Below the pieces are notes generated by a model, which saw nothing but the letters and a program-made list of their open reading frames with translations, had not been told where the DNA came from and searched no databases. Source: Subsaximicrobium wynnwilliamsii (lineage in GTDB: Bacteria; Bacteroidota; Bacteroidia; Flavobacteriales; Flavobacteriaceae). Taken from it: a stretch of 64,000 bases of DNA. The stretch lies in contig NZ_VORM01000019.1 of NCBI RefSeq assembly GCF_007997225.1, positions 1-64,000 on the forward strand, given 5' to 3'. Made by a program: the position numbers and the translations under genes. This document shows, piece by piece, positions 9,001-17,979 of the stretch. Positions within the stretch are counted from its first letter, which is position 1, and each line of letters opens with the position of its first letter.

Positions 9001-10104
9001 TTACACCAACTCAAACAGTTTTCCGGGAAGTGGTCTGGCAATGCCTTTCAACTCCATAGTGAGCAATAAACCAGCGACCTTAAAGGTGGGAAGTTCACAG
9101 GCTATGGCGATGACGTCTAGCAATTGTTTTTCGTTGTCTTTGAGGAAGTTGTAGATGCGGGTTTCATCAGGGTTCAATTCTACGAACAACTGTTTTTGAA
9201 TGGCAGGTTTTTGGGCGTTCTCCAATTGCCAGTTCAAAATGTAAGGCACATCCATGGGGTCGGAAAGCAAATGGGCTTGCTGGGTTTTGATGAGGTTGAT
9301 GCAACCCGTGCTTTGGCTATCGGTCACGCGACCTGGCACGGCAAATACATCCCTATCGTAGGAATTTGCAATATCGGCGGTGACGAGGCTTCCGCCCTTT
9401 TCGGCAGATTCTATCACAATCGTGGCCTCACTCATGCCCGCAATAATGCGGTTTCGTTTTAAAAAATTATTGCGATCAAAGGCATCGCTGCTCCAAAAAT
9501 CGGTTAGAAAGCCACCGTGCTTTTCAACTTCTACCATGTATTTTTTGTGCGTTTTTGGGTAGATTTGGTCCAGCCCATGCGCCAAACACCCAATAGTTTG
9601 CAACTTGTGTTTGATGGCTGCTTTATGGGCGGTAATATCGGTGCCATAAGCAAATCCCGAAACAATGATGGGGTCAAAAATCGCCAGTTGCTCAATGAGC
9701 TTTTCGCAAAAGGCCACGCCAGAGGTGGTTATTTTACGAGTGCCCACAATACTGATGATGCGCTTATTATTGAGGTTGACTTTCCCGGCTTGAAAAATAA
9801 GGATGGGACTATCAATGCACTGTTTTAAACGTTCGGGATAGTCGGGCGCAGTAAAATAAAGACATTTGATATCGTTTTCCTTGATGAACTGCAGCTCCTG
9901 TTCCGCGTCTTTGAGGTGCTTCCTATCAAAAAGATTTTGAAGAATTGTGGATCCAATACCATCGATCTTTAGTAGATTGTTTTTCCGTTCGGTCAGCACG
10001 CCTTCCGCAGAACCACAATGGGAAATGAGTTTTTTGGCAGTCACATCCCCAATCTTGGGAACGTGCTGCAAGGCTAAAGTATAAAGCAACTCCCGTTCGG
10101 TCAT
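9001..10104 (-). CDS. dprA: DNA-processing protein DprA
   Basis: DprA (Smf) binds incoming single-stranded DNA in the cytoplasm and loads RecA during natural transformation. The 367-residue protein has an N-terminal helix-hairpin-helix region (about 1-60, VPKIGDVTAKKLISHCG and IDGIGSTILQNLFD). The DprA Rossmann core follows (about 105-290), with IVGTRKITTSGVAFCEKL, VSGFAYGTDITAHKAA and FAVPGRVTDSQSTGCINLI. A C-terminal winged-helix DprA domain occupies about 310-367. Length is normal for the family. It is divergent from the HU/SPOR gene with about 100 bp between starts. No other competence gene is in the window. Confidence 0.95.
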   Translation of the reverse strand: MTERELLYTLALQHVPKIGDVTAKKLISHCGSAEGVLTERKNNLLKIDGIGSTILQNLFDRKHLKDAEQELQFIKENDIKCLYFTAPDYPERLKQCIDSPILIFQAGKVNLNNKRIISIVGTRKITTSGVAFCEKLIEQLAIFDPIIVSGFAYGTDITAHKAAIKHKLQTIGCLAHGLDQIYPKTHKKYMVEVEKHGGFLTDFWSSDAFDRNNFLKRNRIIAGMSEATIVIESAEKGGSLVTADIANSYDRDVFAVPGRVTDSQSTGCINLIKTQQAHLLSDPMDVPYILNWQLENAQKPAIQKQLFVELNPDETRIYNFLKDNEKQLLDVIAIACELPTFKVAGLLLTMELKGIARPLPGKLFELV

Positions 10105-10194
10105 TCCACTGCATTGGTTTTGAGACTACAAGAAACGAATTTTCCGCTGTTAATAAATAGTCTCATCAAATAAATATTCGCATTAAAAAAATTT

Positions 10195-10202
10195 TAACTT
10201 TG
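10195..10202 (+). promoter_or_regulatory. TAnnTTTG promoter element, possibly leaderless
   Basis: TAACTTTG matches the Bacteroidota -7 consensus TAnnTTTG and ends only 5 bases before the ATG at 10208. If used, the transcript would start at or near the start codon. No clear -33 TTG was found at the usual distance. Confidence 0.5.
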
Positions 10203-10207
10203 TTTTT

Positions 10208-11146
10208 ATGCAATTAGAAACTTACATCAGCGATTTACTATACAGATACGATTGTGTGATCGTACCACAATTTGGGGCTTTTTTGGCACAGCGCATCTCT
10301 GCGCAAGTGCATGAAACCACCCATTCCTTTCATCCGCCAAAAAAGAAGGTCTCTTTTAATGAGCAACTCCAACAAAACGACGGACTCTTAGCCAATTACA
10401 TTGCTGAAGTTGAGAAAATCCCATATCAGGTTGCTGTCGAGAAAATTGCAAAGAAAATTAAGACCATAAAATCATATCTCACTCAGGGCGAAACCATTGC
10501 CTTGAATAACATTGGGGATTTGACGCTCAATGCTGAAGGCCATATCTCTTTTGAGCCTTCAGAGCATATCAACTATTTGACCGATGCTTTTGGCTTGTCG
10601 CAATTTACCAGTGCCGCCGTTTCAAGAACCACACACAAAGCAACGGTGGAAGCCCTTGAGGAGCGAACGCCCATAGCGATCACGCCCGAAAGACGCCAAT
10701 CACGACCTTACCTAAAATACGCTGCCATTGCCTTGATTGCACTAAGCATCACTGGTTTTGCAGGTTCAAATTGGTACCTCAACAGCATTGAGACCCAAAA
10801 CCAAGTGGCCCAAGAAGAAGCCAATGATCAAATGGATGCGCGCGTACAGCAAGCAACCTTTGTCATTGAAAACCCCTTGCCTGCAGCCACGCTCCAAGTT
10901 GAAAAACCTTCTGGCAATTACCATATTGTAGCTGGCGCCTTTAGAGTTGAGGCCAACTCCGATAAAAAAGTGGAGCAACTCAGGGAAAAAGGCTATAAAG
11001 CCCGAAAGATTGGCAGTAACCGTTACGGCCTCCACGAAGTGGTCTATGCCAGTTATACAGACCGGATTGAAGCACTACAAGCCTTGAGAGCCATCAAACG
11101 CGAGCACAATGCTGCCGCATGGTTGTTGGTAAAAGCTTTGGATTGA
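10208..11146 (+). CDS. HU-CCDC81-type and SPOR domain membrane protein
   Basis: A 312-residue protein with the arrangement known from Bacteroidota HU-CCDC81/SPOR proteins. Residues 1-130 form the two HU-related bacterial CCDC81-type domains (LLYRYDCVIVPQFGAFLA, then LNNIGDLTLNAEGHISF). One transmembrane helix is at about 171-187. A C-terminal SPOR domain (about 232-311, NYHIVAGAFRVEANSDKKVEQL) is of the type that binds denuded peptidoglycan at division sites. Inference: an inner-membrane protein with its HU-like part in the cytoplasm and SPOR in the periplasm. It is divergent from dprA, the thioesterase gene follows on the same strand, and a -7 element sits right at the start codon. Confidence 0.88.
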   Translation: MQLETYISDLLYRYDCVIVPQFGAFLAQRISAQVHETTHSFHPPKKKVSFNEQLQQNDGLLANYIAEVEKIPYQVAVEKIAKKIKTIKSYLTQGETIALNNIGDLTLNAEGHISFEPSEHINYLTDAFGLSQFTSAAVSRTTHKATVEALEERTPIAITPERRQSRPYLKYAAIALIALSITGFAGSNWYLNSIETQNQVAQEEANDQMDARVQQATFVIENPLPAATLQVEKPSGNYHIVAGAFRVEANSDKKVEQLREKGYKARKIGSNRYGLHEVVYASYTDRIEALQALRAIKREHNAAAWLLVKALD

Positions 11147-11246
11147 GTTTTTTCTTCGGAAGTAATTCCAAATTTTCTAAAATTTTCTTCAGTAGACCTA
11201 CTTACGATTTCAAATGGGAAAGGATGGTCTAATCTGAAATTACGCT

Positions 11247-11254
11247 TATCTTTG
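11247..11254 (+). promoter_or_regulatory. TAnnTTTG promoter element of the thioesterase gene
   Basis: TATCTTTG fits the Bacteroidota -7 consensus and lies 49 bases upstream of the ATG at 11304. No convincing -33 element was seen. Confidence 0.5.
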
Positions 11255-11303
11255 CAGCCTTAAATCAGCATTCCGTTTTTTACGGAACACAAAAACCCAT
11301 TTG

Positions 11304-11813
11304 ATGGAACCAAGAACTGCATTTCAATCCAAAACCATCATGACCGATATGGTCTTGCCTAGTGAAACCAACCCGATCAACAACCTTTTTGGTGGTGAGT
11401 TATTGGCGCGTATGGATCGAGCTGCCAGTATTGCTGCGAGACGCCATAGCCGACGTATTGTGGTGACCGCCTCTGTAAATCACGTGGCGTTTAACCGCTC
11501 AGTGCCCTTAGGCAGTGTGGTGACCATTGAGGCGAAAGTCTCTCGGGCCTTCACGAGTTCTATGGAAGTGTATATGGATGTTTGGATAGAAGACCGCGAG
11601 TCTGGAGAGTGCATCAAGGCCAACGAGGCCATCTACACCTTTGTGGCGGTTGATGATACCGGAAGACCTGTGAAAGTGCCAGATTTGCTTCCTGAGACGG
11701 AGCTAGAGAAACAACGCTACGAAGCCGCATTGCGACGCAAGCAGTTGAGCTTGGTGTTGGCGGGTAAAATGAAACCTTCTGAAGCTACGGAATTGAAGGC
11801 CTTGTTTGAGTAA
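11304..11813 (+). CDS. acyl-CoA thioesterase, hotdog fold (YciA/BACH-like)
   Basis: Hydrolyses acyl-CoA to free acid and CoA in the cytoplasm. The 169-residue protein has the family signature ETNPINNLFGGELLARMDRA (about 21-40); the Asp in MDRA (residue 38) is at the usual catalytic position. A single hotdog domain (about 8-130) is followed by a helical tail. The start is placed on the ATG at 11304; a TTG directly before it (11301) is in frame but not needed. The gene is monocistronic between the HU/SPOR gene and the hairpin array. Substrate chain length cannot be read from the sequence. Confidence 0.9.
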   Translation: MEPRTAFQSKTIMTDMVLPSETNPINNLFGGELLARMDRAASIAARRHSRRIVVTASVNHVAFNRSVPLGSVVTIEAKVSRAFTSSMEVYMDVWIEDRESGECIKANEAIYTFVAVDDTGRPVKVPDLLPETELEKQRYEAALRRKQLSLVLAGKMKPSEATELKALFE

Positions 11814-11891
11814 ATTCTGGGTTTTAGAATTAAGACCGTTAGTATTAAGACTGCTGAGCTTTTAGAATTAAGAACAAAGACTATTTCCAGT

Positions 11892-14328
11892 GTTGGTGTT
11901 TTCCACCAACAATCACGTTCGAGTAAGACTGAAGCTCAAGCTGAAACGCGTTTTATCCAGCTTTTGTAATTATGCCATTGTTGGTGTTTTCCACCAACAA
12001 TCACGTTCGAGTTAGGCTGAAGCTCAAGCTGAAACGCGTTTTCAATCGGCTTTAAGAAGAGAAACCTATCTCCATCGGATATCATCAAATTCGGGCTGTT
12101 GGTGGAAAACACCAACATCGGCATTCTGGATCTTTTCAGAATAACGCAGATGCAAAAAAGCGAGACGGCAATCTCCTAATTCTATTGGATTTTAATGGAT
12201 GAACTAAATTGTCATTGTTGGTGTTTTTTACCAACAATGACTTGCGAGTTAGGCTGAAGCTCAAACTGAAACGTGTTTTCAATCGGCTTTGGAAAGTGAA
12301 CCTATGCCCATCGGATATCATCACATTCGGGCTGTTGGTGGAAAACACTAACATCGGCCTTCTGGCAGTTTGCAGAATAACGCAGACGCAAAAAAGCGAG
12401 TCGGTAATCCCTAATTCTATTGAATTCTTATCGTTGAATGCACTGTCATTGTTGGTGTTTTTTACCAACAATGACTTGCGAGTTAGGCTGAAGCTCAAGC
12501 TAAAACGTGTTTTCAATGGGCTTTTTTAATAATAACTTAAGTTAATCGGGTATCATCACATTCGAAGCTGTTGGTGGAAAACACTAACATCGGCCTTCTG
12601 GCAGTTTGCAGAATAATGTAGACGCAAAAAAGCGAGTCGGTAATCCCTAATTCTATTGAATTCTTATCGTTGAATGCACTGTCATTGTTGGTGTTTTTTA
12701 CCAACAATGACTTGCGAGTTAGGCTGAAGCTCAAGCTAAAACGTGTTTTCAATCGGCTTTGGAAAGTGAACCTATGCCCAGCGGATATCATCAAATTCGG
12801 GCTGTTGGTGGAAAACACCAACATCGGCATTCTGGAACTTTTCAGAATAACGCAGATGCAAAAAAGTGAGTCGGCAATCCCCTAATTCTATTGGATTTTA
12901 CTCGATCAACTAAACTGCCATTGTTGGTGTTTTTCACCAACAATCACGTTCGAGTTAGGCTGAAGCTCAAACTGAAGCTCGTTTTTATCCAGCTTTTGCG
13001 TTAATAGCTTAAGTCCATCAGATATCATCAAATTCGAAGCTGTTGGTGGAAAACACCAACATCGGCTTTCTAGAACTTTTCAGAATCACGCAGATGCAAA
13101 AACGCGAGTCGGCAATCCCCTAATTCTATTGGATTTTAATGGATGAATTGAACTGCCATTGTTGGTGTTTTCCACCAACAATCACGCCCGAGTAAGGCTG
13201 AGCTCAAACTGAAGCATGTTTTCAACCAGCTTTTACGTTAATAGCTTAAGTCCATCAGATATCATCAAATTCGAAGCTGTTGGTGGAAAACACCAACATC
13301 GGCATTCTGGAACTTTTCAGAATAATGCAGACGCAAAAAAGCGAGTCGGTAATCCCTAATTCTATTGGATTTTATCGATGAATGAGCTGCCATTGTTGGT
13401 GTTTTCCACCAACAATCACGCTCGAGTAAGACTGAAGCTCAAGCTGAAACGTGTTTTCAATCGGCTTTGGAAAGTGAACCTATGCCCAGCGGATATCATC
13501 AAATTTGGGCTGTTGGTGGAAAACACCAACATCGGCATTCTGGAACTTTTCAGAATAACGCAGATGCAAAAAAGTGAGTCGGCAATCCCCTAACTCTATT
13601 GGATTTTAATGGATGAATTGAACTGCCATTGTTGGTGTTTTCCACCAACAATCACGTTCGAGTTAGGCTGAAGCTCAAGCTGAAACGCGTTTTCAATGGG
13701 CTTTTTTAATAATAACTTAAGTTTATCGGGTATCATCACATTCGAAGCTGTTGGTGGAAAACACCAACATCGGCTTTCTGGAACTTTTCAGAATCACGCA
13801 GATGCAAAAACGCGAGTCGGCAATCCCTTAACCCTATTGGATTTTACTCGATCAACTAAACTGCCATTGTTGGTGTTTTTCACCAACAATCACGCTCGAG
13901 TAAGACTGAAGCTCAAGCTGAAACGTGTTTTCAATCGGCTTTGGAAAGTGAACCTATGCCCAGCGGATATCATCAAATTTGGGCTGTTGGTGGAAAACAC
14001 CAACATCGGCATTCTGGAACTTTTCAGAATAATGCAGACGCAAAAGGTAAGCCGGATATCATCAAATTCGAAGCTGTTGGTGGAAAACACAGCATCGGCA
14101 TTCTGGATCTTTTCAGAATCACGCAGACGCAAAAAAGCGAGTCGGTAATCCCTAATTCTATTGGATTTTTATCGATCAACTAAACTGCCATTGTTGGTGT
14201 TTTCCACCAACAATCACGTTCGAGTAAGGCTGAAGCTCAAACTGAAACGCGTTTTATCCAGCTTTTGTAATAATAGTTTAAGTCCATCGGGTATCATCAA
14301 ATTCGGGCTGTTGGTGGAAAACACCAAC
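11892..14328. repeat. array of 22 alternating hairpins, ~118-bp pitch (~236-bp double unit)
   Basis: Hairpins GTTGGTGTTTTCCACCAAC start at 11892, 11980, 12217, 12451, 12687, 12923, 13161, 13395, 13631, 13869 and 14193. The reverse-complement type, GTTGGTGGAAAACACCAAC, starts at 12098, 12334, 12570, 12804, 13042, 13279, 13512, 13750, 13986, 14076 (damaged) and 14310. From 11980 on they strictly alternate at 116-119 bp, except around the damaged copy, where the step is 90 bp. Two distinct spacer types alternate, and one has several mosaic variants. Stem changes often keep pairing (TTTTTTACCAAC, CACTAAC). Open frames cross it on both strands because the units lack stops; I do not call them genes. 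The surrounding gap 11814-14478 holds nothing else. Confidence 0.93.
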
Positions 14329-14478
14329 ATCGGCTTTCTAGAACTTTTCAGAATAAACGTGTAGAAATCGGTACTTCGCTCAAATTTATCGAATAAGCTC
14401 AATTTTAGTGTTTTATCACTTCCGCAGAAACAAATACAAATCACTTCTCACTCATCCACTTAATTTAATGTAGCACAA

Positions 14479-15699
14479 TCACATCTTATAAATCCAATAC
14501 GCCGGATTTTGAGAATTGGAATCTTTATAAATCCCGAAACCTAACATGCTCTCGCCATTGCTGTCTGTAAAGACCTCGCCAATTTCTTGATTGGTCTCTA
14601 CGATATCCCCTTGCTTGACATAAATTTTTGACAGGTTTTTATAAATGGTCAAATAGTTACCATGTCTCAGCATCACAATGGGATTTGAGTTTTTAATGAG
14701 GATGATTTTAGACACCTCCCCTTTGAAGACCGCACGCACTTTAGCATTTTTTTCGGTAGCGATCCTTACGCCGTTATTTTTGATTTTTACCGTTGGGTCA
14801 ATCGGCGAGGGTTGCGTGCCATAGCCTAACTTAACCACTCCTTTTTCTACTGGCCAAGGTAAATTGCCTTTATTGGCCTCAAATTTCTGGGCTACCAATT
14901 TGGCTTCTGGCGTCAAGGCAAAAGCGCTCGAAGTAGTCGATTTCCCAGCTTTTTTGTTAGATTCGGCAATGGCTTCCTTAATAATGCGATCTATTTCCTG
15001 GTCGATCTTATCGATTTCCTGTTGGGTTTTCTTGATTTTTGAGGCATAGGAACTCATGTTTTTTCTAATGGAAGCCATGAGTTTTTCCTGCTGCTTGAGT
15101 TCTATTTCCAATTCTGCCTTCGCCGTTCTGTTTTCAACAATCAATTGATCCTTATCCTTTTTTTGGCGCAATAGGTCGGTGTTGAGCTCTTGTAGCTTTA
15201 CTGTTTTTACTTTGATGAGTTCGCCCTGTTCCTTTTGGTAATTGGCGTACTGCTTAATGTATTGCAAACGTTTGTAGGCCTGCTTAAAATTATCGGACGA
15301 TAAGAGAAACATCACTTTACTCTGCTCAGATTTGCTCTTATACGATTTGACCACCATGGCGGCATAGGTCGCTTTAAGCTCTTTCAATTGATCCCGTAAG
15401 CTGGAGATCTCATTTTGATTGGCGTTGATTTCACGAGTCAGCAAATTGGCTTGATCGTTGGTCACTCTTATCAAGTTACGTCGCACACTCACTTTGTAGT
15501 TGAGATCCTCAACCGAAGAAAGCATCGACTTCTCTTTTTTCTTATCGGTAAACAGCAAAGTGTTCAATTGTGCCAATTCCTTTTTGAACTTGAGACGCTT
15601 GGCCTCCAAGGCTTGTTGTTTTGGGCTTTGGGCGTTCACAATACAAGTACTTGCCAGTAGGCAAACCATGATAAACAAAAGTCTCGTGTTATTTAACAT
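14479..15699 (-). CDS. EnvC-like murein hydrolase activator, coiled coil plus degenerate LytM/M23 domain
   Basis: Periplasmic protein of 406 residues. A signal peptide (1-23, ending IVNAQ) is followed by a long coiled coil (about 25-255), the layout of EnvC, which activates amidases at the septum. The C-terminal LytM/M23 domain (about 285-406) lacks the zinc ligands of active M23 enzymes: the first His motif reads NNGVRI, HGNYLTIYKNL has lost the second His, and the final HxH position reads MLGFGI. This fits a non-enzymatic activator. Its start overlaps the end of the DUF4292 gene by 11 bp, and a TPR gene lies upstream, so the three probably form one transcript. Amidase partner not in the window. 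Confidence 0.88.
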   Translation of the reverse strand: MLNNTRLLFIMVCLLASTCIVNAQSPKQQALEAKRLKFKKELAQLNTLLFTDKKKEKSMLSSVEDLNYKVSVRRNLIRVTNDQANLLTREINANQNEISSLRDQLKELKATYAAMVVKSYKSKSEQSKVMFLLSSDNFKQAYKRLQYIKQYANYQKEQGELIKVKTVKLQELNTDLLRQKKDKDQLIVENRTAKAELEIELKQQEKLMASIRKNMSSYASKIKKTQQEIDKIDQEIDRIIKEAIAESNKKAGKSTTSSAFALTPEAKLVAQKFEANKGNLPWPVEKGVVKLGYGTQPSPIDPTVKIKNNGVRIATEKNAKVRAVFKGEVSKIILIKNSNPIVMLRHGNYLTIYKNLSKIYVKQGDIVETNQEIGEVFTDSNGESMLGFGIYKDSNSQNPAYWIYKM

Positions 15700-16471
15700 C
15701 GTCTAAATTGATTTCTTTGAACCCAGAAGGGATATTGAACGGAAACCTGACTTCCTCATTTACTGAAACTGATTTATACTCCAATTCAATGATCAACTCC
15801 TCAGTGTCTTCCACCGCATAGATTTTGATCTGCTGCGGAAGGGTTTCCTTGTCCACCTTTTGATAATCGGTATAATCAATTTGCAGGATACGCTTTTTAA
15901 GTTTTTGTGCCAGTTGCTGAGAATCCATTTTGAAATGCGAAGGGTTAAACAGCAAAAACAGCTCTAACAAAGGATCTTGTGATTTGGGCTGAAGGATATA
16001 GGAACTCTCGTTATTTGAAATTTCCCAAGTATCATTCTTCAAATTAAATAGAGGTTGGCCTAACAATAGATTCTGTACTTTTTCGAAATTGAGTTCCACA
16101 CCCAATAAATCGCTCAATAAGGCGTAATCACCATCAAAATATTGGTTGTTGAGACGGTCGTAAAACTGAACCTTATTAGGTGTAATCATCGCTCTTGCCA
16201 AGCCCAATGACGCATTGATCCAAATGGTTTTATCCTTTTCGATTCTGAGATTTACGGTATAACCAGATTCGTTGAGATTATCTATAATATTGATTTTAAC
16301 CTTCGCTTGTAGCGTGTTGAATTTAGCTTCCTGCCTGCCATTTTCTTTGATGAGTTGTTTAGCGGTAATCTCAGGATTGACCTTACCATCACCGCTGACT
16401 AGACTTGGAGACTTACAGGCTACAAGCATCATCATCAATATACCTAAACTTAAGATTTTGTTTTTTTTCAT
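15689..16471 (-). CDS. DUF4292 family lipoprotein
   Basis: 260-residue protein with a lipoprotein signal (1-20, LMMMLVAC with the lipid-modified Cys at about residue 19). The remainder is a beta-rich domain resembling DUF4292 (KVKINIIDNLNESGYTVNLRIEKD, IWINASLGLARAMITPNKV), reminiscent of the LolA/LolB-type fold, so a lipid- or lipoprotein-handling role in the envelope is possible but unproven. It overlaps the EnvC-like gene by 11 bp and lies 5 bp after the TPR gene, indicating translational coupling. The order TPR-DUF4292-EnvC appears typical of this family of bacteria. Confidence 0.8.
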   Translation of the reverse strand: MKKNKILSLGILMMMLVACKSPSLVSGDGKVNPEITAKQLIKENGRQEAKFNTLQAKVKINIIDNLNESGYTVNLRIEKDKTIWINASLGLARAMITPNKVQFYDRLNNQYFDGDYALLSDLLGVELNFEKVQNLLLGQPLFNLKNDTWEISNNESSYILQPKSQDPLLELFLLFNPSHFKMDSQQLAQKLKKRILQIDYTDYQKVDKETLPQQIKIYAVEDTEELIIELEYKSVSVNEEVRFPFNIPSGFKEINLDDVK

Positions 16472-16476
16472 ATACT

Positions 16477-17844
16477 TTATTCGCCTGTAGATAGCGCCTC
16501 TGCTTTTTGTGCAAAGCTTTTGGACTTGCTCACATTGTTGGTTTGCTCATAGGCCTCACTCAATTGAAGGTAAAAATCTCTGAGCATGTTTGGGTTTTCA
16601 ATCACGTAATCGATGCCTGTTTCCAAGCTCTCAATCGCCTTTTTCGGGTTTTTGAGCTTATTGTTGGCCACAGCATTGACTAAATACAAGATGGGTTGGG
16701 CGGGGAACAAATCAATCGCTTCTTCACTCATTTGCACGGCTTCCTCGTTTTTATCCAAATCGACTTTCAGCAACAGCACATCCTTGATGATGGCATAATT
16801 TTTAGGCTCTTGTTTCAGGGCTTCCAAAAAATACGGGAGCGCCTTGGCTTTTTCTTTGGCCTGCAAATGATATTGGCCAAGCTCCAACAAGGTCTTGACA
16901 CTTTTCTCCTCGCTGATCATTGCTGTAATTTCAATTAAATCGGTCTCATACTCTTGATGTACTGCCACGAATTTCACAAAATCATTGAGTACTTTCGCTT
17001 TGCTTTCAGGCTTTATTATTGGGCTCGTTAAAACGATCTTCATGGAGGCGATGGCATCTTGCACTTGATTGTCATCCAGATAAAATTTATAGAGTGCCAA
17101 GTGCACCATTTGCGACTCTGGATTTAATGTTTGCAAGCGATTTGCGGCATCAAAGGCCTTCTTGCTTTCCCCAAGTTCAGAATATCTATAAATAAGCCGA
17201 AGGTAATTGGCTTCGTTTTCGGGATTGGTTTTAACGCGCTCTTCCAAATTTTCAATGCGGTCTTCGTCGTTTCCAGTGAGATTATAGATTTGGTTGCGCA
17301 TGTAATCGCGATCTTCATTGAATCCGAAGTTTTTATCCATGTCATCTAGAATTTTCAAAGCATCTTTATACTTTTCCATACGAATATAGAGCGAAGCGAG
17401 ATCCTGCTTATAATCTGGATGGAATTGCACCAGTTGCTTTACCGTTTTGAGTGCCCTTCTTATATCATCCTGCTGAATGTAAACACCATACAGCTCGTCT
17501 AAAAACCACTCGTTTTCAGGTTCCATGGAAACGGCTTCGTCAAAAGCTTCTTCGGCAGCCCCAAAATTTTTGAGTTGCATGTAGTTTTTTCCCAGTTCGT
17601 AATAAAGCACGGCCTTAGTATCATCCAAATCAATGCATTTTAATAATGCATCTACAGATTTTTGATAATTTTCAATGCCTTTCTGCTTTAGGGCTTCAAA
17701 GAAATATTCCTGAAATTGATCCTCAACGTTACCCAAATCATCCGTTGGGCGTTTATTGAAATCCACTTGCGCATGAGTGCTCTGCGGAAGGCAAATACTT
17801 CCGAAGAGCAATAGCAACATGTATCCTCTAATCTTCATAATCAT
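16477..17844 (-). CDS. tetratricopeptide repeat protein, exported
   Basis: 455-residue protein with a signal peptide (about 1-25, ending STHAQ) and repeated TPR helices through about 40-450 (ALLKCIDLDDTKAVLYYELG, AFDEAVSMEPENEWFLDEL, FLEALKQEPKNYAIIKDVL). TPRs act as protein-binding scaffolds. It is first in an apparent three-gene operon with the DUF4292 lipoprotein and the EnvC-like protein, so a role in envelope or peptidoglycan assembly is likely by context. Start: two in-frame ATGs lie two codons apart (17844 and 17838); the second may be the true one. Specific partner unknown. Confidence 0.85.
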   Translation of the reverse strand: MIMKIRGYMLLLLFGSICLPQSTHAQVDFNKRPTDDLGNVEDQFQEYFFEALKQKGIENYQKSVDALLKCIDLDDTKAVLYYELGKNYMQLKNFGAAEEAFDEAVSMEPENEWFLDELYGVYIQQDDIRRALKTVKQLVQFHPDYKQDLASLYIRMEKYKDALKILDDMDKNFGFNEDRDYMRNQIYNLTGNDEDRIENLEERVKTNPENEANYLRLIYRYSELGESKKAFDAANRLQTLNPESQMVHLALYKFYLDDNQVQDAIASMKIVLTSPIIKPESKAKVLNDFVKFVAVHQEYETDLIEITAMISEEKSVKTLLELGQYHLQAKEKAKALPYFLEALKQEPKNYAIIKDVLLLKVDLDKNEEAVQMSEEAIDLFPAQPILYLVNAVANNKLKNPKKAIESLETGIDYVIENPNMLRDFYLQLSEAYEQTNNVSKSKSFAQKAEALSTGE

Positions 17845-17979
17845 TTCCCTTTAAAAAGGGAATTTTAGATAGTTTGATAGCCTTCTTTAGCAACAGTTCT
17901 TGTGCAGTCCTAAAAAATCTGCAACTAAGACCAATGCCATTCCTGCCCCAAACCATTGTTAGGCAAGTGCACAGGAATT

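Noticed and set aside
11892-14328. CRISPR or retron-type array
   Set aside because: Spacers are shared between units and there is no reverse transcriptase or cas gene in the window.
12136-14444. Open frames of 60-150 codons on both strands across the hairpin array
   Set aside because: They repeat the array itself, occur in several frames on both strands, share no start or ribosome-site pattern, and their lengths follow the repeat period. They are by-products of stop-poor repeat units.
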